Translations under genes and position numbers: made by a program
Shown: positions 1 to 8,572 of the stretch, piece by piece
Layout of the letters: every line of letters starts with the position of its first letter
How positions within the stretch are numbered: position 1 is the stretch's first letter
Source of the DNA: Mesorhizobium tamadayense
GTDB taxonomy: Bacteria; Pseudomonadota; Alphaproteobacteria; Rhizobiales; Rhizobiaceae
Assembly: GCF_003863365.1 (NCBI RefSeq)
Contig: NZ_RQXT01000017.1
Location: 1 to 64,000 of the forward strand
Length of the DNA: 64,000 nucleotides
Direction: 5' to 3'
Notes under the pieces: generated by a model
The model's database searches: none
What the model saw: only the letters and a program-made list of their open reading frames with translations
What the model was told of the DNA's origin: nothing

Positions 1-413
1 CCTAGACAGGGATGGCCCAGGACGGATTACGGAAGTGCGCTAACCAACCCGCGGATAAGAGCTGGATCAACCGTCGTCTCAAGGCCCATCCCGTCTCCGT
101 GCTGCCCTCATCAATGGCAAACAAAACCTGTGGCAAAAGGCATAGGGCGAAAAAGGTCATCCATCATTCTTGACCACGGTCATAAGAGTTATGTGGCCGA
201 GCCGATGCGCCCGACGCCCGCCCTCTAGACCGAGGACAGCCCCGAGACGAAGACACGGAAGGCCGGTACCCAACCCGCGGATGAGAGTCTGATCAACCGT
301 CGTCTCTGAGTTCCACCCCCAGCCCTGTGCAGCTTCAACCGATCCGACTGCTTCGCAAACGTGCCAAGCAGGCGAGCCTTCTTGCCTTCAACCTTGACAG
401 GGAACATGAGAGA
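1..413. other. No gene seen at window start
   Basis: I see no convincing coding region here. The one short open frame on the minus strand has no recognisable motif. The stretch carries a degraded pair of direct repeats, listed separately. It lies downstream of the WD40 gene, which is transcribed towards it. Confidence 0.5.
44..306. repeat. Degraded 37-bp direct repeat pair
   Basis: Two copies, at 44-80 and 270-306, share 33 of 37 positions. Both begin CCAACCCGCGGAT and end GATCAACCGTCGTCTC, and they lie 226 bp apart in the same orientation. The purpose is unknown. They may be remnants of a duplicated segment or two copies of a small intergenic repeat. Confidence 0.6.
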
Positions 414-1388
414 CTAAGCCGTGATATCGATGACGCCGCAGTCGCCGGCAGCACTTCCGAACACGATGCGGCGTTCTTCCTTGTCCCACATCATCGAGGT
501 GACGGCGCCCTTGCCGGGGCGGCGCAGCAGCACCTCCTTGGCGTCGGCGAAGCGCGCCGCGATCACCATGCCGTCTTCATAGCCGATCGCGACGACCTCC
601 TGGCTTGGATGGCAGGCAACGCAGGTCACCATTGTGTTGCCGCGCGTGCCGAGTTCCAGCGGCGCCTTGCCCATCGGGCCGTCCTTGCTGGCGAACGGCC
701 AGACGATCGCCGCCGGCGCGCCGGAACTCGCAAGCCATTTGCCCTTGGGCGCCCACGACAGGCTTTTGACCTTGCCGGGATAGCCGCTCATGCGCATGTG
801 CTTGCCGTCGGCGAGCTTCCAGCCATGCAGCGCGTTCTCCTGCATGGTGGTGATGAGGAAGGCGCCGTCCGGCGAGAAAATTATGCCGGTATGGGCGCCG
901 GCCCATTCGAGCTCCACCGGCTTGCCCTCGGCGGCCGGGAAATGCAGCGTCGCGCCATTGTAGCGGGCGACGCCGAAGCGCATGCCCTTGGGCGAGAAGG
1001 CCAGCCCTTCGACCGAGCGCGGATGCGAGAATTCCTTGGTCTTGCCGTCGGCGAAACGGACGAAAGCCGTCTTGCCCGAGGCATAGGCGACCACGCCCTG
1101 AGGGCCGGCGGTAACGCTGGTGATCCACTTCCTGCCGGCGCTGGCCAGTTCCACCACTTCACCGCCGGTCTTGACGGCAAATACCTTGCCGTCCTCGCCG
1201 CCGGTGATCAGCCGGTCGTTCGCCGCGTCATGGAAGGCGCAGAGCAGCCCGTCATTGGCCTGCACGGTCTTGTGCCCATTGTCGAGCCGGTGGATCGCGC
1301 CGTCGGCGAGCGCGAAATGCGGCACGTCGCCGAGGAAAACGGCGGCGACGCAATGGCCTTCGAGATCAAGCGGGGCGACTGTGGGCAT
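414..1388 (-). CDS. WD40 repeat domain protein
   Basis: A 324-residue cytoplasmic protein made of degenerate beta-propeller blades with recurring patterns such as ITSVTAGPQGVVAYAS, SLSWAPKGKWLASSG and GIIFSPDGAFLIT. There is no signal peptide. The start is the ATG at 1388 (MPTVAPLDLEG); the open frame runs further upstream, but that part is the palindromic repeat at 1451-1603. It lies directly downstream of a His-rich COG0523 GTPase on the same strand, separated only by the repeat. The pair suggests a shared role in metal (probably zinc) handling, but that is inference from context. WD40 blades give no enzymatic assignment. Confidence 0.75.
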   Translation of the reverse strand: MPTVAPLDLEGHCVAAVFLGDVPHFALADGAIHRLDNGHKTVQANDGLLCAFHDAANDRLITGGEDGKVFAVKTGGEVVELASAGRKWITSVTAGPQGVVAYASGKTAFVRFADGKTKEFSHPRSVEGLAFSPKGMRFGVARYNGATLHFPAAEGKPVELEWAGAHTGIIFSPDGAFLITTMQENALHGWKLADGKHMRMSGYPGKVKSLSWAPKGKWLASSGAPAAIVWPFASKDGPMGKAPLELGTRGNTMVTCVACHPSQEVVAIGYEDGMVIAARFADAKEVLLRRPGKGAVTSMMWDKEERRIVFGSAAGDCGVIDITA

Positions 1389-1450
1389 GTAGTTTGTCCA
1401 TTCGAGATTTCTGCCCTTCACCTTGTGGTGATGGGTGCCAGCGTTGGGCT

Positions 1451-1603
1451 CTCCTTCTCCCCTTGTAGGAGAAGGTGGCCGAGCGAAGCTCGGTCGAATG
1501 AGGGGTGTTCCAGCTTGGCAAAGGCGGCGATCCGTCCAACACCCCTCGACCGTCTCGGCGCTGCGCGCCGATCCACCTTCTCCCATAATGGGAGAAGGTG
1601 GAG
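1451..1603. repeat. RIME-like palindromic intergenic element
   Basis: A mosaic of nested inverted repeats: CCTTCTCC...GGAGAAGG at about 1453-1476, AGGGGTGTT (1501-1509) pairing with AACACCCCT (1539-1547), and a terminal hairpin CCACCTTCTCC-CATAAT-GGGAGAAGGTGG (1573-1601). The same architecture recurs at 55255-55385. It resembles the intergenic mosaic elements of Rhizobiaceae and sits between two genes read on the minus strand, so it is probably transcribed. Confidence 0.8.
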
Positions 1604-1612
1604 GTCAGGAAA

Positions 1613-2671
1613 TCAAGCCGCCTGGCAGGCCTCAAAACTCTTCCTGAGCCGCTCTTCGTCAAGCTCGCGGCCGATGAAGACCAGCCGGCTCTCGTGCTTT
1701 TCGCCGTCCTTCCAGGCGCGCTGGTGGTCGCCTTCGAGGATCATGTGCACGCCCTGCAGGACATAGCGGTCATCGTCGCCCTTGAGCGCGATGATGCCTT
1801 TCAGCCGCAGGATGTTCGGCCCTTCCATCTGGGTCACCTTCTCGATCCAGGGGAAGAACTTCTTCGGGTCCATCTCGCCGCCACGCAGCGACACCGACTT
1901 CACCGTCACGTCGTGGATGTCGGAAGGATGGTCGTGATGGTGATGATCGTGCCCGTCATGATCGTGGTGGTGATGGTGGTCGTGATCATGATCGTGGTGA
2001 TCATCATCATGGTCGTGCGCATCGAGGAAATGCGGATCGTTCTCCAGCGCGCGGGACAGGTCGAAGGCGCCGCGGTCGAGCACCTCGCCCAGCGACACGC
2101 CGGCGCGCTGGGTGCGATGGATCCTGGCCGCCGGGTTGATGGCGCGGATCGTCGCCTCGACCTTTTCGAGTTCTTCGGCAGTGACGAGATCGGTCTTGTT
2201 CAGCACCACGACATCGGCGAAGGCAATCTGGTCCTCAGCCTCCTTGGAGTCCTTCAGACGGAGCGGCAGGTGCTTGGCGTCGACCAGCGCCACCACTGCG
2301 TCGAGCTTGGTCTTGGAGCGCACGTCGTCGTCCATGAAGAAGGTCTGCGCCACCGGCACTGGATCCGCCAGGCCCGTGGTCTCGACCACGATGGCGTCGA
2401 AGCGGCCGGGCCGGCGCATCAGGCCTTCGACGACGCGGATCAGGTCGCCGCGCACCGTGCAGCACACGCACCCGTTGTTCATCTCGTAGATTTCCTCGTC
2501 GGATTCCACGATCAGGTCGTTGTCGATGCCGATCTCGCCGAACTCGTTGACGATGACGGCGTAACGCTTGCCGTGGTTCTCCGACAGGATGCGGTTGAGC
2601 AGCGTCGTCTTGCCCGCGCCGAGATAGCCGGTAAGGACGGTTACGGGTATTTGCGTCTGTGCATCGCTCAT
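1613..2671 (-). CDS. COG0523 (CobW-like) GTP-binding metallochaperone, His-rich
   Basis: A 352-residue G3E-family GTPase. Walker [10 protein letters not shown] lies at residues 15-23, the metal-binding CxCC motif (GCVCC) at 68-71, and the guanine-specificity motif NKTD near 157. A linker of about 35 residues near 215-250 is mostly His and Asp. The CobW C-terminal domain follows. COG0523 proteins insert or traffic metals, and the His-rich members are usually tied to zinc. Start at ATG 2671. I looked for a Zur-type palindrome upstream and saw none convincing, so metal regulation is not shown by the sequence. A WD40 gene follows. The exact metal and client protein cannot be read from sequence. 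Confidence 0.9.
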   Translation of the reverse strand: MSDAQTQIPVTVLTGYLGAGKTTLLNRILSENHGKRYAVIVNEFGEIGIDNDLIVESDEEIYEMNNGCVCCTVRGDLIRVVEGLMRRPGRFDAIVVETTGLADPVPVAQTFFMDDDVRSKTKLDAVVALVDAKHLPLRLKDSKEAEDQIAFADVVVLNKTDLVTAEELEKVEATIRAINPAARIHRTQRAGVSLGEVLDRGAFDLSRALENDPHFLDAHDHDDDHHDHDHDHHHHHDHDGHDHHHHDHPSDIHDVTVKSVSLRGGEMDPKKFFPWIEKVTQMEGPNILRLKGIIALKGDDDRYVLQGVHMILEGDHQRAWKDGEKHESRLVFIGRELDEERLRKSFEACQAA

Positions 2672-3053
2672 GGCTTGCCTCGAAAATCTGTGCCCTAAAG
2701 GATTTATCGGGCCTCATATAGGATGGGAGCCAGGCTTTTGCACGCGGCAAACCGATGGACCAGCGGGGTCCCGATCGGAACAGGCGCGTAGGGCGAAATA
2801 GCGGCGATCAACGTGGCCAAAGACGGCAGCCGCACGAACGTCACCTCACTCCTGCGCGCACTCTGCTCCTGAATCCCACCGGCTCAAAAGTCGTTTGTCA
2901 TCTAACTGAAATAAACATCTGGCATCACCTGCGCGGGCACCGCAATGCTTGCCGGCAAAGCGTTCTGCAAGCCGGACTCTTTAAATCGTCATTTGCCAGC
3001 CGTCGGACAGCCTCTATGCTGCCCGCGCCGGTTCGGCCGAAGAGGGAACGACC
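2672..3053. other. Divergent promoter region between GTPase and MarR genes
   Basis: This 382-bp gap separates divergent genes and must hold both promoters. An AT-richer stretch around 2885-2930 is the likeliest promoter zone. I could not identify a clear operator or a structured RNA. Confidence 0.4.
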
Positions 3054-3524
3054 ATGGCCAAGGCGGACAAGACAGCGACAATGAGCCGGCTGCATTCGGC
3101 GGCGCGGCTGGCGCGGACGGCGCTTGCGGCGCGGCTTCTGGCGCACGGCTTCTATGCCGGCCAGGACCAGATCATGCTGGCGCTCGACCGCGAGGACGGC
3201 CAGACGCCGGGCAATCTTGCCGGCAAGCTCGGCGTGCGTCCGCCGACCATCACCAAGACCATCAACAGGCTGCAGGCGCAGGGTTTCCTCGAAAAGCGCG
3301 CCTCCAATGCCGACGCGCGCCAGGCCCATATCTTCCTCACCGATTCCGGCCGCGAGACCATCCGCGCCATCGAGAAGTCGGTCAAGAAGACCGAAAAGCA
3401 GGCGCTGAAAGGCCTCGACAAGAAGGACCAGAAGGCGCTGTTCAAGCTGCTGGCACGCATCGAGGCCAATCTGTCGAACGAAGAGCTGGTCCTCATGGAC
3501 GACGACTCCGAGCTGGATGATTAA
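3054..3524 (+). CDS. MarR-family transcriptional regulator
   Basis: 156 residues with the winged-helix layout of MarR proteins: the recognition segment is TPGNLAGKLGVRPPTITKTINRLQAQGFLEKR, followed by the wing NADARQAHIFLTDSGRE with the conserved D-R pair, and a helical C-terminal dimer region ending in an acidic tail (MDDDSELDD). It is expected to bind DNA as a dimer and respond to a small ligand. Start at ATG 3054 with GAGGGAAC just upstream. It is divergent from the COG0523 GTPase and has no obvious co-transcribed partner, so its target is unknown. Confidence 0.9.
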   Translation: MAKADKTATMSRLHSAARLARTALAARLLAHGFYAGQDQIMLALDREDGQTPGNLAGKLGVRPPTITKTINRLQAQGFLEKRASNADARQAHIFLTDSGRETIRAIEKSVKKTEKQALKGLDKKDQKALFKLLARIEANLSNEELVLMDDDSELDD

Positions 3525-3527
3525 CGA

Positions 3528-3649
3528 GCGACGCGTAAGCGTCGTCTCGCTTCGATGCGCAGCGTCGCCCCGTTAAAGCGCGACGCATCAGCGTCGTCGC
3601 GTAAGGCAACACGTTAGTCCCGCCAAAGCGTGATGTGTCAGCGTCGTCC
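3528..3649. repeat. Three tandem short hairpin repeats
   Basis: Three related palindromes: GCGACGCGTAAGCGTCGTC (3528-3546), GCGACGCATCAGCGTCGTC (3580-3598) and a diverged copy GTGATGTGTCAGCGTCGTCC (3630-3649). Each is a small CGACGC/GCGTCG hairpin. They fill the space between the convergent marR and araC-type genes and may help end transcription on both strands, although they lack T-tracts. Confidence 0.65.
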
Positions 3650-3656
3650 GAAAATC

Positions 3657-4520
3657 CTAAGCGGCCGCCGCCGTGCCGCGCACCAGCGCCGCCCAGCGTC
3701 CCGGCGTCAGCCCGAACGCCTTCTTGAAATGCCGGTTGAAATGGCTCTGGTCGCTGAAGCCGGCGGCGGCGGCGATTTCGGCGAGCGGCTCTCCCGCCTC
3801 GATCATGCGCCGCGCCCGCTGCAGCCGGCGCATCAACAGGAAGCGGTGCGGGCTGGTCGAATAGGTCGCGCGGAAATGGCGCGACAGCGCATAGCGGTCG
3901 AGACCGGTGATCGCCTCCAACTCGTCGGAGCGCACCGGCCGTTCAGCATTTTCTTCAAGATAGTCTCGGGCCAGCGCTGCAGCCCGCCACGCGGTCCTTC
4001 CTGTCGGCTTTGCCGGCTGTCCGGCATGGTGTTTCAGATGCTGCGCCAGCTGCGCGATGAAATCGGCGACGAACAAATCGTCGATTTGTTCGTCCAGCGG
4101 CGTTAGCGCCGACAGCAGCGTGCCGCGCAAGGCCGGGTCGCTCACCACGGCGTCCCGCACGAAAGGCAGCAGTGAACCGTGGAGGCAGTCGAGCAGCAGC
4201 GACGGCTCCAGATAGAGGATCCGGTAGCGTAAGCCGTCCTCGGTGCCGGCGCCGCCGTCATGCAGTTCGTCGGGGTGCAGCACGATCACCTGGCCGGGCA
4301 GGCTGTGCTGGACGGCACCCCGATAATGGAAGCGCTGCACGCCGTCGAGCGTCACGCCGATCGCATAGGTGTCGTGCCGGTGCAGATCGAAGGCATTGCC
4401 GTGGAAGCGCGCCTCAATGCGCTCGAGGCCGGCAGCGCCGGGCGCCGCAACGATCCGGTCGTCCTGTACGCACGAACGTTCAAGACCTTCCACCGCCTCA
4501 CCGCCTAGACCGTGCGCCAT
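3657..4520 (-). CDS. AraC-family transcriptional regulator
   Basis: 287 residues. The N-terminal half is a cupin-like sensing domain (FDLHRHDTYAIGVTLDGVQRFHYRG, then PGQVIVLHPDELHDG). The C-terminal 100 residues hold two helix-turn-helix motifs, including GLDRYALSRHFRATYSTSPHRFLLMRRL and EIAAAAGFSDQSHFNRHFKKAFGLTPGRW. I chose ATG 4520 because AGGAAGG lies 7 nt upstream; an in-frame GTG at 4523 is the alternative. It is divergent from the DUF2000 gene with only 28 bp between starts, so it very likely controls that gene and itself. Confidence 0.9.
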   Translation of the reverse strand: MAHGLGGEAVEGLERSCVQDDRIVAAPGAAGLERIEARFHGNAFDLHRHDTYAIGVTLDGVQRFHYRGAVQHSLPGQVIVLHPDELHDGGAGTEDGLRYRILYLEPSLLLDCLHGSLLPFVRDAVVSDPALRGTLLSALTPLDEQIDDLFVADFIAQLAQHLKHHAGQPAKPTGRTAWRAAALARDYLEENAERPVRSDELEAITGLDRYALSRHFRATYSTSPHRFLLMRRLQRARRMIEAGEPLAEIAAAAGFSDQSHFNRHFKKAFGLTPGRWAALVRGTAAAA

Positions 4521-4548
4521 CACATGCCCTTCCTGGACCACTCGGAGA

Positions 4549-4965
4549 ATGAATTTGGTGATCGACACGAAATTTGCAATCGTGCTGAGAGAAGACCTCG
4601 CGGTCTGGCAGAAGCTCAACGTCACCGCTTTCCTGACCAGCGGCATCGTCGCGCAGTTCCCTGAGATCATCGGCGAGCCCTATCGCGACCGCGCCGGCAA
4701 TCTCTTCAATCCGCTCTCGATCCAGCCTGTCATCGTGTTGTCGGCGGACGGCACGACGCTCGCAGCGATCCATCGCAGGGCGCTGGAGCGCGGCGTAACG
4801 GCATCCGCCTATGTCGAGGAGATGTTCGCGACCGGCCATGACGTGGCCAACCGCGCCGTCTTCGCCGAATTCACGCCCGACGACGCCAAGATCGTCGGCA
4901 TCGCGCTGCGCGCCGAAAAGAAGCTCGTCGACAAGATCACCAAGGGCGCCCGCATGCATGCTTAG
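4549..4965 (+). CDS. DUF2000 domain protein
   Basis: About 138 residues matching the DUF2000 pattern: TKFAIVLREDLAVWQKLNVTAFLTSGI near the N-terminus, IQPVIVLSADG in the middle, and a final helix-rich part. The function is unknown; the fold belongs to the peptidyl-tRNA hydrolase II-like group. The start is uncertain: ATG 4549 has GGAG too close, whereas TTG 4555 or GTG 4558 would have ideal spacing from the same GGAG at 4544. It is divergent from the AraC regulator with a 28-bp gap, which suggests it is that regulator's target. Confidence 0.8.
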   Translation: MNLVIDTKFAIVLREDLAVWQKLNVTAFLTSGIVAQFPEIIGEPYRDRAGNLFNPLSIQPVIVLSADGTTLAAIHRRALERGVTASAYVEEMFATGHDVANRAVFAEFTPDDAKIVGIALRAEKKLVDKITKGARMHA

Positions 4966-5396
4966 TTTGTCGGCACGAGTGATTTTTGACCGGTCGCAGG
5001 CTGCTGGCCGCCAGGATGCACATGGTTCGATTGAGCGGGCTATCGCAACCTCGAGATTAGCAGAAGCCTCCCCAACGTCGTCATCCTTGGGCATAGCGAC
5101 GCGAAGCGGAGCGAAGACCCAAGGATCCATGCCGTGACCTTAGCCGAGGAATGCAACGGAGCAGAATTTTGGACCTTGCGACGCCTTAACGTCACTGGAT
5201 CCTAGGGTCTGCGCCGCGTCGCTTCGCTCCTTGCTCCGCCATAGAATAACGACTGCGAGGAGCGCTCCAGGCTAATCGGCCAACAGCAGTGCGCTCTAAG
5301 CCTATACCAGGCGCTTGTTGGGCCAGTCGCTTTTGGCTTGCTGGCCGGTGGCGATTGCCGCAAAAGGGTGGGGTCTACCTTTCCTCCGGCCTGAAC
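4966..5396. repeat. Intergenic region with a palindromic rhizobial repeat
   Basis: A gene-free stretch. At 5083-5126 a hairpin has arms ATCCTTGGG and CCCAAGGAT around a GCGACGCGAAGCGGAGCG core. A second, inverted half-copy occurs at about 5192-5245. The 5075-5117 part recurs almost exactly, inverted, at 63551-63593. I see no gene in it. Confidence 0.7.
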
Positions 5397-6338
5397 TTGA
5401 ACACTCCCAAAACCCAAGACGAAAGCGCAACGCCGCCGGCGGCGATGCTGTTGATGCTTTGCGTCTATGTCTGCTTCACCTTTCTCGACACCTCAAGCAA
5501 ATATCTGGTGCTTGCCGGCGTTTCGGCGCTGATCGTCGCCTGGGCCCGCTTCACCGTCCATGTCATGCTTGTCGGCGTCTTTCTGCGCGGCTGGCGCGAG
5601 CCGTCACGCTTCCGCGCCAACAACCTGCCGGCGCACATCCTGCGCGGAATGCTTTTGTTCGGCTCTACCATGTTCAACATCCAGGCGCTGCGGACACTTC
5701 AGCTCGCCGAAACCACCTCGATCTATTTCTTCGGTCCAATGGTGATCACCGCGCTTGCCGGCCCGCTGCTTGGCGAATGGGCGGGCTGGCGGCGCTGGCT
5801 GGCGATCCTCGCCGGCTTCATCGGTGTGCTCATCATCACCCGGCCCGGCGTCGGCGCGTTCGGCGTCGGCCACCTCTTCGCGCTGGGATCGATGCTGTCG
5901 AACAGTTTTTACGTCATCATGACGCGCCGCATGTCTTCGACGGAGACATCCGAGAGCCTGATCCTGTTCTCGGCGCTGGCGCCGGCTGTGCTGCTCCTGC
6001 CCATGCTGCCCTTTGCGCCGTCCTTGCCGCAGGACGGCTGGCACTGGTTCATCCTCTTGATGCTGGGCGTGTTCGGCGCCGGTGGCCATTGGCTGCTGGT
6101 GCAGGCCTATCGTCTCGCGACCACGACGGCGCTGGCGCCCTATCCCTATTCGCAGATGGTGTGGATGATCATCTCCGGCTGGCTGATCTTCCACCAGTTC
6201 CCCGACCGCTGGACGCTGCTTGGGGCGGCCATCATCGTCGCCAGCGGCCTCTACATCATCCATCGCGAGCACAGGCTGCGTCTGCGCAATTCCGCCTCGC
6301 TGGATACCGAAGCCGGGACGCTGGCAAAAAAACTTTGA
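5397..6338 (+). CDS. DMT-superfamily (EamA) transporter
   Basis: An integral inner-membrane protein of about 313 residues with ten hydrophobic segments arranged as two EamA repeats. Examples are MLLMLCVYVCFTFLDTSS, IYFFGPMVITALAGPLL and WMIISGWLIFHQFPDRWTLLGAAIIVASGLYII. It probably exports or imports a small metabolite by a drug/metabolite-type mechanism; the substrate is unknown. The start is uncertain. The open frame reaches back to ATG 5289, but that extension abuts repeat DNA, so I prefer TTG 5397 (NTPKTQDES), although no good ribosome binding site supports it. A LacI-type regulator gene follows after 68 bp on the same strand. Confidence 0.85.
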   Translation: MNTPKTQDESATPPAAMLLMLCVYVCFTFLDTSSKYLVLAGVSALIVAWARFTVHVMLVGVFLRGWREPSRFRANNLPAHILRGMLLFGSTMFNIQALRTLQLAETTSIYFFGPMVITALAGPLLGEWAGWRRWLAILAGFIGVLIITRPGVGAFGVGHLFALGSMLSNSFYVIMTRRMSSTETSESLILFSALAPAVLLLPMLPFAPSLPQDGWHWFILLMLGVFGAGGHWLLVQAYRLATTTALAPYPYSQMVWMIISGWLIFHQFPDRWTLLGAAIIVASGLYIIHREHRLRLRNSASLDTEAGTLAKKL

Positions 6339-6406
6339 ATTGCTCCAGATCGATGGCATAAGGCCGCATTTAAACAGTTTAAGCCCGGTCGGGGGGAGCG
6401 AAAAGG

Positions 6407-7429
6407 CTGGCACAGAAGATCAAGCTTTCGACGATCGCGGATGCGCTCGGCGTGTCCACGGCAACGGTATCGCTGGCGCTGCGCGACAGCCCGCTGGTGG
6501 CCGGCACCACGCGCGAGCGTATCAAGGAGCATGCGCGCGCCATCGGCTATATTTACAACCGTCGCGCCGCTTCACTGCGCACCTCGCGCTCCGGCATCGT
6601 CGGCGTCGTCGTGCACGACATCATGAATCCGTTCTTCGCCGAGATCCTGCGCTCGATCGAAAGCGAGCTCGACCGCAGCCGCCAGACCTTCATCTTGTCC
6701 AACCATTACGACCAGCTGGAAAAGCAGCGCACCTTCATCGACACGCTGCTGCAGCTCGGCGCCGACGGCGTCATCATGTCGCCGGCAATAGGCACGCCGG
6801 CCCAGGACATCATCATGGCCGAGGAAAACGGCCTGCCGGCGGTCCTGATCGCACGCACCGTCGCCGGAGCCGACGTGCCGGTCTTCCGCGGTGACGATGC
6901 CTACGGCACCGCGCTTGCCACCAATCATCTGATCTCGCTCGGCCACAAGCGCATCGCCATGATCGGCGGCACCGACCAGACGTCCACCGGCCGCGACCGC
7001 TACCAAGGCTATGTCAACGCCATGGAGGCGGCCGGGCTGGAGGTGAAGCCATCCTGGCGCATTCCTGGACCGCGCACCAAGCAGGCCGGTTTCGAGGCCG
7101 CAGGACAGTTTTTGGCGCTGAAAGACAAGCCAACCGCCGCCTGCTGCTGGAATGATCTGGTTGCGATCGGGCTGATGAACGGCATCGCGCGCGCCGGCCT
7201 GGTGCCGGGCGTCGATATCTCCGTCACCGGTTACGACGACCTGGAGGAGGCTGCGATAGCGACACCGGCGCTGACAACTGTCTGGAACGGCCAGCGCGAG
7301 GTCGGCCGCCGCGCCGCCAGCGCGCTGCTCGACAAGCTGAACGGGCAAGCCGTGCGGCCATCGCAGGAACTGATCAAGCCGGAGCTGCATGTGCGTCAGT
7401 CGACCGGCAAGCCGGTGGAGCGGCAATGA
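6407..7429 (+). CDS. LacI-family transcriptional regulator, apparent CTG start
   Basis: 340 residues if read from CTG 6407. The N-terminal HTH is complete only from there: AQKIKLSTIADALGVSTATV, then SLALRDSPLVAG. A periplasmic-binding-protein-like ligand domain follows (GIVGVVVHDIMNPFFAEILRS through DISVTGYDDLEEAAIATPALTTV). The first usual start is GTG 6452, which would cut the HTH in half. Upstream of CTG there is no ATG, GTG or TTG before the in-frame stop at 6380-6382, and a strong GGGGGGAG lies at 6391-6398. The 3-prime end overlaps the next gene by ATGA, so it is co-transcribed with, and probably controls, the 2-hydroxyacid dehydrogenase. Confidence 0.88.
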   Translation: MAQKIKLSTIADALGVSTATVSLALRDSPLVAGTTRERIKEHARAIGYIYNRRAASLRTSRSGIVGVVVHDIMNPFFAEILRSIESELDRSRQTFILSNHYDQLEKQRTFIDTLLQLGADGVIMSPAIGTPAQDIIMAEENGLPAVLIARTVAGADVPVFRGDDAYGTALATNHLISLGHKRIAMIGGTDQTSTGRDRYQGYVNAMEAAGLEVKPSWRIPGPRTKQAGFEAAGQFLALKDKPTAACCWNDLVAIGLMNGIARAGLVPGVDISVTGYDDLEEAAIATPALTTVWNGQREVGRRAASALLDKLNGQAVRPSQELIKPELHVRQSTGKPVERQ

Positions 7430-8409
7430 CCAAAACTGAAGGAACGCTCCCGGTCGCCATCCTGGTGCCGGGCCATTTCAACGACCATGCCATCGGCCGG
7501 ATCGACAAGGCGTTCCAGCGCGTGCGGATCGAGCGCGCCGATCCGGCGCTGGTGACGGCCGAGATGCGCAAATCCGTGCGCGGCATCGCCTCCTTCGGCG
7601 GCATCGACGCGGCCATGATCGACGCGCTGCCCAGTCTCGAAATCATCGCCAATTTCGGCGTCGGCTACGATTCGGTCGACGCCTATCACGCGGCCAAGCG
7701 CGGCGTGATGGTCACCAACACGCCCGACGTGCTCACCGAAGAGGTCGCGGACACCACGATCGGCCTGTTGATCAACACCGTGCGCGAAATGTATGCCGCC
7801 GAGAAATGGCTGCGCGACGGCGACTGGGTGAAAAAAGGCAATTATTGCCTGAGCCGGCTTACTTTGCGTGGCCGCAGTGTTGGTATCTTCGGCATGGGCC
7901 GCATCGGTCTTGCCGTCGCGCATCGCCTCGAGGCCTTCGGTCTGTCGATCGCCTATCACAACCGCCGCAAGGTCGAGGGCCTATCTTACGAATACCATGC
8001 CACGCTGAAAGGTCTCGCCGAAGCGGTCGACACGCTGATCTGCGTGGCGCCGGGCGGCGCCGCGACGGAGAAAGCCATCAACGCCGAGATCCTGTCGGCG
8101 CTGGGCCCCAACGGCGTCTTCGTCAACATCGGCCGTGGCAGCACGGTGGACGAGGCAGCCCTTGCCGCCGCGCTCAAAAGTGGCGCCATCGCCGCTGCCG
8201 GGCTCGATGTCTTTGCCGACGAACCGAACGTGCCCAAGGCGCTGCTCGATGCGCCCAACACCTCGCTTCTGCCGCATGTCGGCTCGGCGTCGGACCATAC
8301 CCGCCGGGCCATGGCGGATCTGTGCGTCGACAATCTCATCTCCTGGTTCGGCGAGCGCCGGCCGCTGACCCCGGTGCCGGAGACGATCGACGTCAAGCCG
8401 CGCGCCTGA
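7426..8409 (+). CDS. D-2-hydroxyacid dehydrogenase (NAD(P)-dependent)
   Basis: 327 residues of the D-isomer-specific 2-hydroxyacid dehydrogenase family. The Rossmann motif is GIFGMGRIGLAVAHRLEAFG near residue 148. Catalytic Arg lies in NIGRGSTVDE, Glu in the DVFADEP region and His in LLPHVGSAS. Such enzymes reduce glyoxylate, hydroxypyruvate or related 2-oxo acids in the cytoplasm. Which of these is used cannot be told. It is translationally coupled (ATGA overlap) to the LacI-family gene upstream and probably forms an operon with it and perhaps the DMT transporter. Confidence 0.9.
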   Translation: MTKTEGTLPVAILVPGHFNDHAIGRIDKAFQRVRIERADPALVTAEMRKSVRGIASFGGIDAAMIDALPSLEIIANFGVGYDSVDAYHAAKRGVMVTNTPDVLTEEVADTTIGLLINTVREMYAAEKWLRDGDWVKKGNYCLSRLTLRGRSVGIFGMGRIGLAVAHRLEAFGLSIAYHNRRKVEGLSYEYHATLKGLAEAVDTLICVAPGGAATEKAINAEILSALGPNGVFVNIGRGSTVDEAALAAALKSGAIAAAGLDVFADEPNVPKALLDAPNTSLLPHVGSASDHTRRAMADLCVDNLISWFGERRPLTPVPETIDVKPRA

Positions 8410-8473
8410 CCCGGCAGGCTCGCCACGTTTATTAACGCCTGCTTAACCCTTTGGAATCATTCTGCATACTTCG

Positions 8474-8556
8474 TTATGCATGTCGCCTGAAAGTGCGCAG
8501 CGGTTTTGCGGACGACGAGATGCAGGGACCAGAGGCAAAAAGCGCGACGCGCTTTT
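8474..8556 (+). repeat. Intergenic palindromic element, copy 1
   Basis: Contains TTATGCATGTCGC, then GCAGCGGTTTTGCG, and ends with AAAGCGCGACGCGCTTTT. An inverted copy occupies 58269-58375. It stands immediately upstream of the ribosome binding site of the small secreted-protein gene, so it would form most of that gene's 5-prime leader if transcription starts in the AT-rich stretch near 8430-8470. Confidence 0.65.
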
Positions 8557-8572
8557 GGTGCGGAGAGGCAAA

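Noticed and set aside
1920..2010. Low-complexity CAT/ATG-rich stretch as a possible microsatellite.
   Set aside because: It is the coding sequence of the His/Asp-rich linker of the COG0523 protein on the minus strand.
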